A stretch of 64,000 bases of DNA from NCBI GenBank assembly GCA_036500205.1, contig DASYCK010000009.1, forward strand, positions 1 to 64,000, read 5' to 3'. Every line of letters begins with the position of its first letter. Position 1 is the stretch's first letter. The notes below the pieces were generated by a model. The model was not told the origin of the DNA, searched no databases, and saw nothing but the letters and a program-made list of their open reading frames with translations. This document shows positions 42,467-51,231 of the stretch, in pieces. The position numbers were made by a program, and so were the translations under genes. The DNA comes from DASYCK01 sp036500205. GTDB lineage: Bacteria; Myxococcota_A; Polyangia; Fen-1088.

Positions 42467-44329
42467 ATGAACAACTTGAGACCGAAGAAGCAGTGGCGAT
42501 ACGTGGTTGTCGGTACGTTGCTCCTGACGGCCGCGGGCGCCGTCATCGTGAGCAGACGCTCGTCCCCCACCCCACCGATGGCGCCGAGCGCGATGCTGCA
42601 ACAGGTGCGCAGCGAGCCGGGCCTGTGGACGTCCACCGAGCGTGACGTTTCGGTTTTGCTACTGGACATGCAAACCCACGACGTCGCCGGCCTGGCGCTG
42701 GCTCCGGCGGGCATGTTCGTATCCACACGAGTCGGTACGCGATACTTCGTCGGCGACAGCGCGGGAAGGCTCGCTGGCCTGGTCCTGGCCTCCTACGAAA
42801 AGACACAGCCGGCACCGTTTCCCCTGGCGGTCGTGGGAGAAGACGTCCGGAACGCCAGCGGCTCGCACCTGGATCTCGGCCTGGTGATGACGATCGCCCT
42901 GCTGTCGGTCGTCGGAATACAGGCCGCGCGCGTCTCTCGTGGCAACGGCTTCCAGTTCTCGAAGAACGATTCGGTCGTCACCTTCGACGATGTCATCGGT
43001 GCCGCCGAGGCCAAGTCGGCGCTCATGGACATCAAGTCCTACCTCAAGGACCCCAAGGGCTTCACCGCGCTGGGGGCGCGACCGCCCAAGGGCGTGCTGC
43101 TGTCGGGCCCTCCCGGGACGGGGAAGACGCGGCTCGCCAAGGCCCTGGCCGGCGAGTGCAACGTGCACTTCATTCCGGCGACCGGCGGTGACTTCACGGC
43201 GATGTTCGTGGGAATGGGCGCCATGCGCGTGAAGTCCCTGTTCCGGAAGGCGCGCAAGAATGCACCGTGCATCATCTTCATCGACGAGATGGACGGCATC
43301 GGTCGACGGACCAACACCGAGACGGGTGGTACGTCGGAAGCGGAAGGGAACCGCATCATCAACCAGATCCTGACGGAGCTCGACGGTTTCAACTCCTCGA
43401 GCGGCGTGATCGTGATCGGCGCGACCAACTTCCCCGATGCCGTGGATGCGGCGCTGGTCCGCGAAGGGCGCTTCGACCGCAAGATCGAGCTGGCGCTGCC
43501 CGACGTGAGCGATCGACAGGCGCTGTTTCGCCTCTTCGCGAAGGACGTCAAGACCGGCGGCGCGCCGGACTACGCCCAGCTGGCGCGTCTCACCACCGGG
43601 TTGACGCCGGCGGCGATCGCCTCGGTCGTCAACCAGGCCGCGCTGCTCTCCGCGCGCCACGGGCAGCAAGATGTCCCCATGGCCAACTTCATCGAGGCGA
43701 TCGAGGTCTGCCGCATGGGTGAGGTCAACGGTTCATCCTCGGCCATGACCGAGGGCGAGCGAGAGCGCATAGCCGTGCACGAAGCCGGGCACGCGATCGT
43801 CGCCCAGGTCATGAACGTGGGCCGCGTCGAGAAGGTCACCATCCTGTCGCGCGGGGGGGCGCTCGGGGTCACCCTGGTCACGCAGTCCGAGGACAAGAAG
43901 TTGCACCTGAAATCGGAGATCCAGGGCCGCATTCAGATGCTGCTGGCGGGTCGTGCCGCCGAGCTGATCACGTACGACGATGCCTCGAGCGGGGCGGCGA
44001 GCGACCTGAAGGAGGCGTCGCGGCTGGCGCTGTCCATGGTCGCGACCCTGGGGCTGAGCGACGCGGGCACGTTGTTCAGCCTCGACGCGCTCACCGCGCT
44101 CAACATCAAGCCCGACCCCAACGCGGCCGTCGCCGAGGCGGAGGCCATCCTCACGGCCCAGAACGAACGGTGTCTGGCGACGCTGAGGGCGCTCCGTGGC
44201 GCCCTGCTGGAGCTGACGGCGAAGCTGGTGGAGCGCGAGACCATCGACGGAGAAGAGGTCGCTCGAGCGATATCCAACGCCCGCGCGATCGAGAAGGGCG
44301 TGATGGGACCAGGCCGCGCAGCCGCGTGA
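42467..44329 (+). CDS. FtsH-like membrane AAA+ metalloprotease
   Basis: The 620-residue protein has a helix at about 11-30, a short periplasmic domain, a second helix at about 140-158, then AAA+ and M41 protease domains. Motifs: Walker A GPPGTGKT (214-221), the pore motif MFVGMGA, Walker B CIIFIDEMD, second region of homology NFPDAVDAALVREGRFDR, zinc site HEAGH (438-442) and SGAASDLKEA with the third ligand. All catalytic residues are present. FtsH degrades membrane and short-lived cytosolic proteins. The genome very likely has another ftsH, as myxobacteria often have several, so this may be a specialised copy. No partner genes are adjacent. Confidence 0.88.
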   Translation: MNNLRPKKQWRYVVVGTLLLTAAGAVIVSRRSSPTPPMAPSAMLQQVRSEPGLWTSTERDVSVLLLDMQTHDVAGLALAPAGMFVSTRVGTRYFVGDSAGRLAGLVLASYEKTQPAPFPLAVVGEDVRNASGSHLDLGLVMTIALLSVVGIQAARVSRGNGFQFSKNDSVVTFDDVIGAAEAKSALMDIKSYLKDPKGFTALGARPPKGVLLSGPPGTGKTRLAKALAGECNVHFIPATGGDFTAMFVGMGAMRVKSLFRKARKNAPCIIFIDEMDGIGRRTNTETGGTSEAEGNRIINQILTELDGFNSSSGVIVIGATNFPDAVDAALVREGRFDRKIELALPDVSDRQALFRLFAKDVKTGGAPDYAQLARLTTGLTPAAIASVVNQAALLSARHGQQDVPMANFIEAIEVCRMGEVNGSSSAMTEGERERIAVHEAGHAIVAQVMNVGRVEKVTILSRGGALGVTLVTQSEDKKLHLKSEIQGRIQMLLAGRAAELITYDDASSGAASDLKEASRLALSMVATLGLSDAGTLFSLDALTALNIKPDPNAAVAEAEAILTAQNERCLATLRALRGALLELTAKLVERETIDGEEVARAISNARAIEKGVMGPGRAAA

Positions 44330-44414
44330 ATCGAGCTTCGGCGGTTCGCGGCGCGGTCACCGACGGTCTTCAGTTCGACCGTGATCCTTCCGAAACGATC
44401 GCCGGAGGTTCGCG

Positions 44415-45995
44415 ATGCGTGACGTTCTCAGGACTCTGGCCCTCGTCGGTCTGGTGGGTACGGTCGGCTGCGGCGGTGGGGGCGCGAGCCCTGGGACCGG
44501 GGCGGCAGGCCACGCCGGAACCGGCACGGGAAACGCGGGCGGCGGACCCTCCTCCACGGGTGGCGCTCCCATCTCGGGCAGTGGTGGCGCTGCAGGTGGC
44601 GGTGGCTCTCACGGTCCGGGAGGCGCTGGCGGTCCAAGTCCCGCGGCGTTCCACCTCTCGGGCACCGTGGCCCCCACGCTGATGGCGCCCCTCTCGCTGA
44701 ACGAAGGCTACGCGGCGCTCGCTCCGTCCTCGTGCACGGTGAGTCACGTGATGGCCGTGAACCCCTCCAGCCAGGATCTGCACCGCACCCTCGCCCCGGT
44801 GGGCACCGACGGTTCGTTCGCCGTCGATCTCGAGCCTGGTCATCCCTGGGTGCTGGTCTTCCTCGACAGCTCGCAGGTGGGCAGCGACATGATCTGCGGG
44901 ATCTTCCGCGCCTCGGAGCTCGACACGCTAGCCCCGGCGGACCCAGGGTCCACCGATCTGGGCATGGTCACCATGACGGACGGACACGCGACCGCCGGGA
45001 TCGCTTACGCCGATCTGCTGACGGCGCTGCACCTCAGCAGCGATGCCGCCGACCTGCTGGGCGCCAGCGACGACGTCTGTCTGCGCTACGTCAACCCGGA
45101 CATCGACGGTGACGGCATGATCGATCTCGAGCAGAGCGACCACAATTTCTTGCTCGACTTCCACGTCCAGTTCGCCATGCGCTCCGCCGACCCTAGCTCG
45201 TCCGCCGGGGCCACCATCGCCGACATCGCCGCGGGATTCCTGCCGGACGACACCGCCATCCTGTACGGAGGCGTCGGCATCTACGCCACCTTCTCCGACG
45301 CGTTCGCCGGTTACGATCCGGCGGCGGCCTGGGTGGCGTTCGACAGCGCCGCCACTTACGCCCCGGGCGGCGGCGGTCCTGGTGGTCCGGTCACCGCCAG
45401 CGCCGGGACGCACATCACCGGCGCCGACCTGACCTACATGGGCCTGGCGGGCGCGCAGTCCCACTCGCAGGGACTCTCAGCCGTCGCGGGCCATGACCTG
45501 CCTCAAGGGAAGTATCAGTTCGGGATGGCAGGCCATACGTTGACGTTCACGAACGTCCGCACCCACAGCGACGCCGAGCTGACCGCGGCCGCCGACTTCA
45601 TCATGCCGTTCGTCCATCTCGTGACGGTCGACGGTTGCACGGGGGACTGCCCCATCTCCACCGTCGACTTCAAGTGGATGCGGCGATCGGCGTCAGGGTG
45701 GATCCCCGCCACGCTGGAGGAGCTGAACCTGATCGTGGCGGCCCAGGGCGGTTACGTCAGCGTGTTGAAGGACTACGACAACGGCAGCCAGCACATTGGC
45801 CTCACCATTCCTTCGACCGTTCAGACAGGCTCCGTGCCCTGGTCCTCGGCCAACCTGGACGGCCTGACCGCCGACGAGGCGGCTGCCACCAAGGTCAGCG
45901 AGGTCTGCCACTTCGGCCTCAGCTACGACGACAAGCTGGGCATGCGCATGTTCAGCGGCATCGGCAACACGCCCGGAACCTGCCCCATGATGTAG
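44415..45995 (+). CDS. Gly-rich lipoprotein with DxDGDG calcium-type motif
   Basis: ATG 44415 follows GGAGG by eight bases; 526 residues. The lipobox is LVGTVGC (Cys19) and a Gly/Ser/Thr linker runs to about residue 76. The large mature domain has DPSSSAGATIADIAAGFLPD, a DIDGDGMIDLEQSD stretch (about 229-242) that fits a calcium-binding loop, and several Cys pairs near the C-terminus. The linker style matches other lipoproteins in the window. No family is recognised. It follows the FtsH-like gene by 85 bp and may be transcribed with it. Confidence 0.7.
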   Translation: MRDVLRTLALVGLVGTVGCGGGGASPGTGAAGHAGTGTGNAGGGPSSTGGAPISGSGGAAGGGGSHGPGGAGGPSPAAFHLSGTVAPTLMAPLSLNEGYAALAPSSCTVSHVMAVNPSSQDLHRTLAPVGTDGSFAVDLEPGHPWVLVFLDSSQVGSDMICGIFRASELDTLAPADPGSTDLGMVTMTDGHATAGIAYADLLTALHLSSDAADLLGASDDVCLRYVNPDIDGDGMIDLEQSDHNFLLDFHVQFAMRSADPSSSAGATIADIAAGFLPDDTAILYGGVGIYATFSDAFAGYDPAAAWVAFDSAATYAPGGGGPGGPVTASAGTHITGADLTYMGLAGAQSHSQGLSAVAGHDLPQGKYQFGMAGHTLTFTNVRTHSDAELTAAADFIMPFVHLVTVDGCTGDCPISTVDFKWMRRSASGWIPATLEELNLIVAAQGGYVSVLKDYDNGSQHIGLTIPSTVQTGSVPWSSANLDGLTADEAAATKVSEVCHFGLSYDDKLGMRMFSGIGNTPGTCPMM

Positions 45996-46043
45996 TCGGG
46001 TGACAGCGGCGGGCCGACAAAGTCCGGAAGAAGGAGCGGCGCC

Positions 46044-46907
46044 TCAGCGTCCGGCCGGGTGGTCCCGCAAGCACTCATCGCGCGACTTGTACAGACTGGG
46101 GACCTGCGCGGGGCGCGCGTTGCGGGGCTGCCAGGGCTGGACGCGGCTTGCGAACGCGGAGACGCGCTTCATGCCGGCGCCCTCTGGATACGTTGGACAG
46201 GCGTCGTGGCAGGTGACAGGGCGGTTGCCGTGGGACTTGCTGTGACCGCCTAGCGCGTTGAGCTGCATCATCATCACATCAGCCTCCTCGCAGCGCTCGC
46301 ACGGACGCTCGCCTCCCGTGGGACAGGCGAGCCACTCGGTCGGGCCAGCGCAGTAGGGATGGATCTCCATCGGCTCGCCATCCCACCGCGCGACGTGATC
46401 GTCCGCGTAGGAGAGCGCGCCATACACGTTCGGTCCGTAGCCCGAGCCGCCACCCTCTTCCTGCCAGCGCCCGTCGGGGCCTTGGGCTTCGGTGGTGAAG
46501 CCGTCATCGCCCGACAAGAGAGCGCCCACCTCGACGAAGGTGACGTTACGAAGGCGTTCGCCGCTGTCCATCTGCGGCCGGTCGATGATCTTCGCGATCA
46601 AGGCCGTGGGTGCGAGCGTCTCGTCAGCGTCGCCCTCATCGGCATCGTTGCGCCACGGGCCTCGAGAGAGCGTGGCACGCCGGCACGCGAAATCATTCGT
46701 GTACAGATACGCCGTCACCGCCCCACCCCGCGGCGCCCACGCCAGCAGCTTGCGCAAAGGCGAATGGAAGTGCATTCCCCTCAGAGCGTCGGGCCACGCC
46801 GCGCGGGCCCACGCGATCTCTTTGTCGAGCTCGGGCGCTGGCTCCGCTGCGTGACCGCTGCCCGTGATGATCGCCGCACACAGACAGACCCAGGCCACCC
46901 GCCGCAT
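46044..46907 (-). CDS. Exported Cys-rich protein of unknown function
   Basis: The start at ATG 46907 gives 287 residues with a signal peptide (MRRVAWVCLCAAIITGSGHA). The mature protein has HSPLRKLLAWAPRGGAV, YGALSYADDHVARWDG and a Cys cluster (CAGPTEWLACPTGGE, CERCEEADVMMMQL, CHDACPTY) like a disulfide- or metal-stabilised domain. The frame is open far upstream, but that extension looks like non-coding DNA. No family is recognised. Confidence 0.6.
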   Translation of the reverse strand: MRRVAWVCLCAAIITGSGHAAEPAPELDKEIAWARAAWPDALRGMHFHSPLRKLLAWAPRGGAVTAYLYTNDFACRRATLSRGPWRNDADEGDADETLAPTALIAKIIDRPQMDSGERLRNVTFVEVGALLSGDDGFTTEAQGPDGRWQEEGGGSGYGPNVYGALSYADDHVARWDGEPMEIHPYCAGPTEWLACPTGGERPCERCEEADVMMMQLNALGGHSKSHGNRPVTCHDACPTYPEGAGMKRVSAFASRVQPWQPRNARPAQVPSLYKSRDECLRDHPAGR

Positions 46908-47075
46908 CTTCGTTCCGACACCCGAGAAGCGAAAAGGTTCCTGAGGACATACCGGCCCACCCCGAAAATGGGCCGTGCGCCGTCGACGAGGCGCGGGCCC
47001 TGGGAAAGATCCGCGCGCACTCACCTCTGTCGGGGTGCAGGTTCCGTGGGCATGTCGCGGCACGCGCGGGCCTAA

Positions 47076-47400
47076 ACCGACCGTCGCCGGGCGGTCAAAG
47101 GTACAGATGGAAGGATGCAGCAGTTGATCGCCGGGCTTCTCACGTACTCGCGCGTTGGCTGTCCCACTCCCAAAACATGGGTCACCTCTGGCCGATTTTC
47201 GACCAACCCTGGGACGGCTGGCCCTTCGCTGGAGTGCCGCGCCATGTCCTCGAAAAATTCCCGTCGCGGTCCTGGCCCACGCAGCGGTGCCTTGCTGACC
47301 CTCCTGGCACTTTCGGGGCTGACCGCCTGCGACTTCTCGAACGTCGAGCTGCAATCTCCATTGCGATCGAGCGTGTCGACGGACTGCCGGCGCGGGTACG
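47076..47400 (+). pseudogene. Remnant of a histidine kinase, decayed
   Basis: Codons 47109-47159 give GRMQQLIAGLLTYSRVG, which matches the second dimerisation helix of many sensor kinases (RMQxLIxxLLxYSRV). There is a stop at 47073 just upstream and no ATPase domain downstream in this frame. A second frame around 47330-47400 (LLERRAAISIAIERVDGLPA) resembles the sequence that follows this helix in kinases of the phytochrome type. The intervening bases do not fit a kinase in either frame. The simplest reading is a decayed, frameshifted kinase fragment. Confidence 0.35.
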
Positions 47401-47463
47401 GCCGAACCATCGCCGTGGTGAAACCCTTTCTTGATGGCGTTCGGGTGGGCCCGCGTCCTCGAC

Positions 47464-47880
47464 TCATTCGGGCTCGAAGTCGTAGTCGAGCCAGATGGAG
47501 CCATGCTGACCGAGCTTGGCCCTGAACCCGCCATCACCGCGCAACCCCTTCAGCCCTCCGGTGCCGGATCGGGACACGACAAACCACTCCGCCTTCATGT
47601 CCTTGCCGATCACTGTCCCTTGAACCTGTAGCAAGAAGGTCCCCTCGCGGGAGCCGAGGGAGCCCCGGACCCGCTCGATTGCCACGAAGGTGGCCTCTCC
47701 CTCCTGGCTCGTCGCCTGGACGATGCGCGCGATACCGTCGCCCTCGATGTCGCCGGTGAAGGTCTCCGTCATACGAATGTCGTTCAGGGCCGGCGCACCC
47801 GCCACCTCGTCGAACGTTCGCGGCTCGTACGTCTTGACGGTGGTCTGCCCCACGGCGTGGACCTTGCGTTTGTCGGACAT
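47464..47880 (-). CDS. DUF3224-family protein
   Basis: ATG 47880 has AAGGAG about ten bases upstream; 138 residues. The protein has KTYEPRTFDEVAGAPALND, VIGKDMKAEWFVVSRSGTGG and LRGDGGFRAKLGQHGSIWLDYDF, which fits the small beta-barrel DUF3224 family related to allene-oxide-cyclase-like proteins. Function is unknown in the family. A signal-peptide-like sequence (MTTLVLGLGLLVLTRSTQAA, 47996 down) precedes it in another frame, so an exported ancestor with a frameshift is possible but unproven. Confidence 0.75.
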   Translation of the reverse strand: MSDKRKVHAVGQTTVKTYEPRTFDEVAGAPALNDIRMTETFTGDIEGDGIARIVQATSQEGEATFVAIERVRGSLGSREGTFLLQVQGTVIGKDMKAEWFVVSRSGTGGLKGLRGDGGFRAKLGQHGSIWLDYDFEPE

Positions 47881-48262
47881 GATCTGGCTCTCCTTCCGGA
47901 TGGCTGGGGGCGGGCCCGGGTCGCGACCGCGTCCGCCGCTGCCTGCGTCGACCGCGTGAGCACCAACAGCCCCAGCCCCAGGACCAAGGTCGTCATGAAC
48001 CAGCAACTTGGTCATCGCGCGGGGGATGGAAAGCTCCGTCGCCCACGTGGGTTGGCTGCGCCAGGCGTCTCTTGACGACGCAGGGGCGCCGATTGCGGCG
48101 TGTGACGTTGCCCTCCAACGCGATCGCGAAACCGGTGCGCCTCCGTTCTCCGCGCACGCAGGAAGCGCGCGGGGACCGGTCTCGACCAGCGCCGGATGGT
48201 CGCGAGCGCCAGCTCGAACCTCTCGACGATCCGCGGGCCTGCTGCTTGCACCGGGGGTCCGA
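47881..48262. other. Divergent gap without a recognisable gene
   Basis: This 382-bp stretch lies between the leftward DUF3224 gene and the rightward BON gene. Frames crossing it lack family character. A hydrophobic N-terminus-like sequence reads leftward from 47996, but its frame becomes non-protein-like before joining DUF3224. Promoters of both genes should lie here; none is recognised. Confidence 0.4.
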
Positions 48263-48739
48263 ATGCCCCCCCAAACCCGAAAGGTCGATCTCGATGTCCA
48301 GCGTGACGTCCTCTGTGAGCTCGCCTGGGACAAGCACCTGTCGCAGATGGAGGTCGGCGTGCTCGTCAACGAAGGCATCGTCACGCTGGTCGGAACGGTG
48401 GACAGCTGGGTCAAGGCACGCGCGGCCGAGGAGGCCGCTCACCGCGTGGCGGGCGTGCTTGACGTCGCAAACGACCTGGCGGTAAAGCTTCCAGACGACG
48501 CCTACCGCACTGACACCGAGATCGCGCGGGCGGTCCGGCATGCTCTCGAGTGGGACGTCACGGTGCCGGATCCGCGGATTCAGTCGACCGTTGCGGAAGG
48601 AACCGTGATGCTCGACGGGACCGTGTCTCTCTGGGGCCAGCGCGCAGCCGCCGAAAAGGCCGTGATGCACCTGTTTGGCATCCGCCGCGTCCTGAATCGC
48701 ATCGTCGTCGAGACCGCGCCGACGCTGAACGTTGACTAA
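48263..48739 (+). CDS. Double BON-domain protein
   Basis: The 158-residue protein holds two BON domains: QRDVLCELAWDKHL through VANDLAVKLPD (about 12-80), and DTEIARAVRHALEWDVTVPD through VLNRIVVETAP (about 85-155). Each has the central VNEGIVTLVGTV or VAEGTVMLDGTV strand pair. BON domains bind membranes or phospholipids, and this cytosolic double form is common beside universal stress protein and CBS genes in stress clusters. No signal peptide is seen. The stop is directly followed by the start of a decayed universal stress protein gene. Confidence 0.82.
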   Translation: MPPQTRKVDLDVQRDVLCELAWDKHLSQMEVGVLVNEGIVTLVGTVDSWVKARAAEEAAHRVAGVLDVANDLAVKLPDDAYRTDTEIARAVRHALEWDVTVPDPRIQSTVAEGTVMLDGTVSLWGQRAAAEKAVMHLFGIRRVLNRIVVETAPTLNVD

Positions 48740-48930
48740 GTGCTGATCGTGAAACTGAAACACATCCTGGTGGCGACGGACTCTTCTTCTGGCGCCGATC
48801 GTGCCCTCGACGCGGCCATCGAGTTGGCGACCGAGAGAGGGGGCCGTATCGAGCTGGTCCACGTCCTCGATGCGAGCGTTTTCGTGCTCCCCCCTCCCCT
48901 CGACCTCATGGCCATCCCACTCGAGAACGT
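48740..48930 (+). pseudogene. Truncated universal stress protein gene
   Basis: A GTG directly after the BON stop begins LKHILVATDSSSGADRALD and continues with ELATERGGRIELVHVLDAS, the first half of a UspA fold. From about codon 60 the frame loses similarity and the ATP-binding GxxGx9G region is missing. At about 48931 another frame becomes similar to a P-type ATPase. The gene is therefore broken by a deletion or fusion. Confidence 0.75.
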
Positions 48931-49266
48931 CGCGCCATCGGCATCGCGCTGCCGCTCGGGTACGAGCTGGTGCAAGCGCAGCTCCGCTGCGCCGGCTTCT
49001 TCGTTCGCTCCTCCGATCTCCTCGATCGCCTGGGGGGCGTGCGAAAGCTGGTGTTCGACGAGACGGGCACGCTGACGCTTGGGCGGCTGGAGCTGGCCGA
49101 CGAAGCGGCGCTGCTGGCCCTCGATGATGACGCGCGCGACATCGCCTACAACCTCGCCTGCCGCAGTCCGTTCAACACCGAGACGGCCGTACGCGGCCTG
49201 GCAATCGAAGGCCGGCACTGGCAGCGTGCCGCGGAAGGTACGTCCCAGAGGACGCTCTCGATGTGA
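48931..49266 (+). pseudogene. Fragment of a cation-transporting P-type ATPase
   Basis: The frame reads IGIALPLGYELVQAQLRCAG, then SSDLLDRLGGVRKLVFDETGTLTLG, the last transmembrane helix and phosphorylation region of a P1B-type ATPase. The invariant DKTGT is changed to DETGT. Similarity persists to about 49190 (ARDIAYNLACRSPFN, nucleotide-domain start) and then ends. Neither the helices before nor the hinge after are present. The fragment is fused to the truncated universal stress gene in a different frame, so no functional product is expected. The bases 49267-49537 that follow hold nothing recognisable. Confidence 0.75.
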
Positions 49267-49537
49267 CGTCCGCATCCCACGTAACTGGGTCTTCCGCAGT
49301 CACCGCACGTCGTTCGCTGGCACATCCGCGTCCCCTTTCGTTCGATTCGCTCGCTCCTCGGTCCACGCCGCGGGCATCGACAACGCAAGCCGCGCGCCAG
49401 TCCCTTGCATGCCCTCCGTCGCGACATCGCGCACACCTTACCGGTGGACGTCGGCGTGGCGCAGGATCCGCGCGCCCGATTCCCGAGCCGTCACCGGCGG
49501 GCGCGACGGGGTCGGCTGAACCGACACCGCCAGCCCG

Positions 49538-49894
49538 TCACGCCTGGCAGTCCGCGACCAGCCGGCACAGGCGCCCGAAGTCGATCGGTTTGGGCAAGAA
49601 GGTCGCCCCCGCCTCCTTCGCTTCGTTCATGGTGCCTTCGTCCGTGTAGGCGCTGATGACGACCGTTCGAATGAACGGCGACGTGCGCTGTCTGAACAGC
49701 CGCAGCAGAGCGGCGCCATTGATCCCGGGCAGACGATAGTCGGTGATCACCACCTCGGGGTGAACGCGGTCTGCCAGCGGCAGCGCCTCTTCGCCGCTGG
49801 TGGCCACCTCCGTGATGTGGCCGTCGAACTGCAGGATTTCGGCGATGTTCTCCGCCAGATCCAAGTTGTCGTCGACGATCAAGACCCGCATCAT
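49538..49894 (-). CDS. Single-domain response regulator (CheY-like)
   Basis: The 118-residue receiver has the acidic pocket DD (8-9), phospho-acceptor Asp52 in ITDYRLPGING, a Ser/Thr switch in VVISAYTD and Lys in FLPKPIDF. There is no output domain, so it acts by protein contact or as a phosphorelay step. It lies 132 bp downstream of the globin-coupled kinase on the same strand and is the obvious partner. The gap contains CGTTACGTACGCGTGACGTAC (about 49910-49930), an imperfect inverted repeat. Confidence 0.88.
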   Translation of the reverse strand: MMRVLIVDDNLDLAENIAEILQFDGHITEVATSGEEALPLADRVHPEVVITDYRLPGINGAALLRLFRQRTSPFIRTVVISAYTDEGTMNEAKEAGATFLPKPIDFGRLCRLVADCQA

Positions 49895-50026
49895 TGGCCC
49901 ATCCCCCGGCGTTACGTACGCGTGACGTACACTAGACGCCCCAAGGTGGCCATCGGCAAGCTAAATCTCCGTGGCCCTGCTCCCCGCGGAGGGCAAATCC
50001 AACGGCGACGGGAATCAATCGGCCCT

Positions 50027-51193
50027 TCAGGAGCCGTTCGCGTCGGGAATCGTGATGCGGAAGGTTGCGCCACCGTTGGACGAGTCCAGGGTCACCGCGC
50101 CGCCGTGCGCCTCCGCGATGCGCCGGCTGAGGGCCAGCCCGAGGCCGCTTCCCTTCGCCTTGGTGGTGAACAGCGCCTGGAACACTTGCTCCCGCAGCGC
50201 GGCTGGGACGCCCGGGCCATCGTCCCGGACGCGCAGGATCGTCGCCTCCCCCTCGCGGCGCGCGTCGATCCAGACATGGCCCAGCGGTCCCGTGGCCTGG
50301 CTGGCGTTGATGAGCAAGTTGGTCACGATGCGCCCCAGCTGATCGGGATCCCCGTCCAGCGGCAGGCCGGCGGGCACCTCCACGTCGACGGTCATCGTGG
50401 GGGGAAGATGCGCCAGCGCGACACTCTCCTGAACGAAGTCCCGACAATCGACGACCCGACGCTGGGGGGAGCGGTTGCGCGCCAGCTCGAGGAGATCGTT
50501 GATGGTCTTGTTGGACCGCTGGACCTCCGAGGTGATCTTCGCGAGGTGACGGCTGATCCCGGGATCCTCCACCTGGAGCTGCTCCAGGCGACGCAGGACC
50601 AGGAACGCCGAGCTCTCCACGACCCCCAGCGGATTTCGCAGCTCGTGGCCAATCCCGGCGGCGAACTGTCCGATGGTCGCCAGTCGCTCGGCGGTCCGGT
50701 TCTTGGCCATGAGGTCGTCGCGGTAGGTCTCGAGCATGATGGCGAGCTCGATGTCGAGGATCTGGTGGAGCGCAGCCAGCATCCTGCGGAGCGCCTCCTG
50801 GGGAACGTCAGGCGCATCCCGCAAGGCGTCCGCCGAACGCAGCCGAATCCGGTCCATCGCCGTCAACATGTAGACCTGAGGAAGGTTGATCTGCACATGA
50901 ACGCGCCCGATGCGGGCGCGCCGTTGAAAGTACGCGTCGTCGTGGGGCCCCGTGAACAGCTCCTCGATCCAGCGCACCAACGACTGCTTGAGGCGCGAGA
51001 TTTGCGCGGCCCCACCCGTGATGGCGGCCCGCGCGTCCGGATGCGCTTCGATGGTGGCGTAGAAGTCGTCGATGATGGAGTGAAAGTACGGCGCCACGAA
51101 GGGAAGCGCCTCGCACAGGCTGGCGCTGGCGGCGGCGTCGAAGCCGACGTACCTGGTCACGTTTTGGCGAAATTTCAGCACGACATCGGACAT
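50027..51193 (-). CDS. Globin-coupled sensor histidine kinase
   Basis: ATG 51193, with AGAGG nine bases upstream, gives 388 residues; another ATG lies six bases earlier. Residues 1-155 are a protoglobin-type sensor domain: RYVGFDAAASASLCEALPF, then IGRVHVQINLPQVYM with the probable proximal heme ligand His99. The kinase part has an H-box IGHELRNPLG (His183), N-box LLINASQA, G1 DDGPGVP and G2 GSGLGLAL. Such kinases bind O2, NO or CO at the heme. No membrane segment is present, so it senses in the cytoplasm. It is likely paired with the CheY-like protein downstream. Confidence 0.85.
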   Translation of the reverse strand: MSDVVLKFRQNVTRYVGFDAAASASLCEALPFVAPYFHSIIDDFYATIEAHPDARAAITGGAAQISRLKQSLVRWIEELFTGPHDDAYFQRRARIGRVHVQINLPQVYMLTAMDRIRLRSADALRDAPDVPQEALRRMLAALHQILDIELAIMLETYRDDLMAKNRTAERLATIGQFAAGIGHELRNPLGVVESSAFLVLRRLEQLQVEDPGISRHLAKITSEVQRSNKTINDLLELARNRSPQRRVVDCRDFVQESVALAHLPPTMTVDVEVPAGLPLDGDPDQLGRIVTNLLINASQATGPLGHVWIDARREGEATILRVRDDGPGVPAALREQVFQALFTTKAKGSGLGLALSRRIAEAHGGAVTLDSSNGGATFRITIPDANGS

Positions 51194-51231
51194 TAGCATC
51201 GCCTCTGACACTGGCGGACCTCGGCCATCGC

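Noticed and set aside
47115..47525. A 136-residue lipoprotein gene starting MQQLIAGLL
   Set aside because: A hydrophobic stretch with LTAC occurs in the middle, but the start is the helix of a kinase and the rest is Arg-rich. A decayed kinase fragment explains it better.
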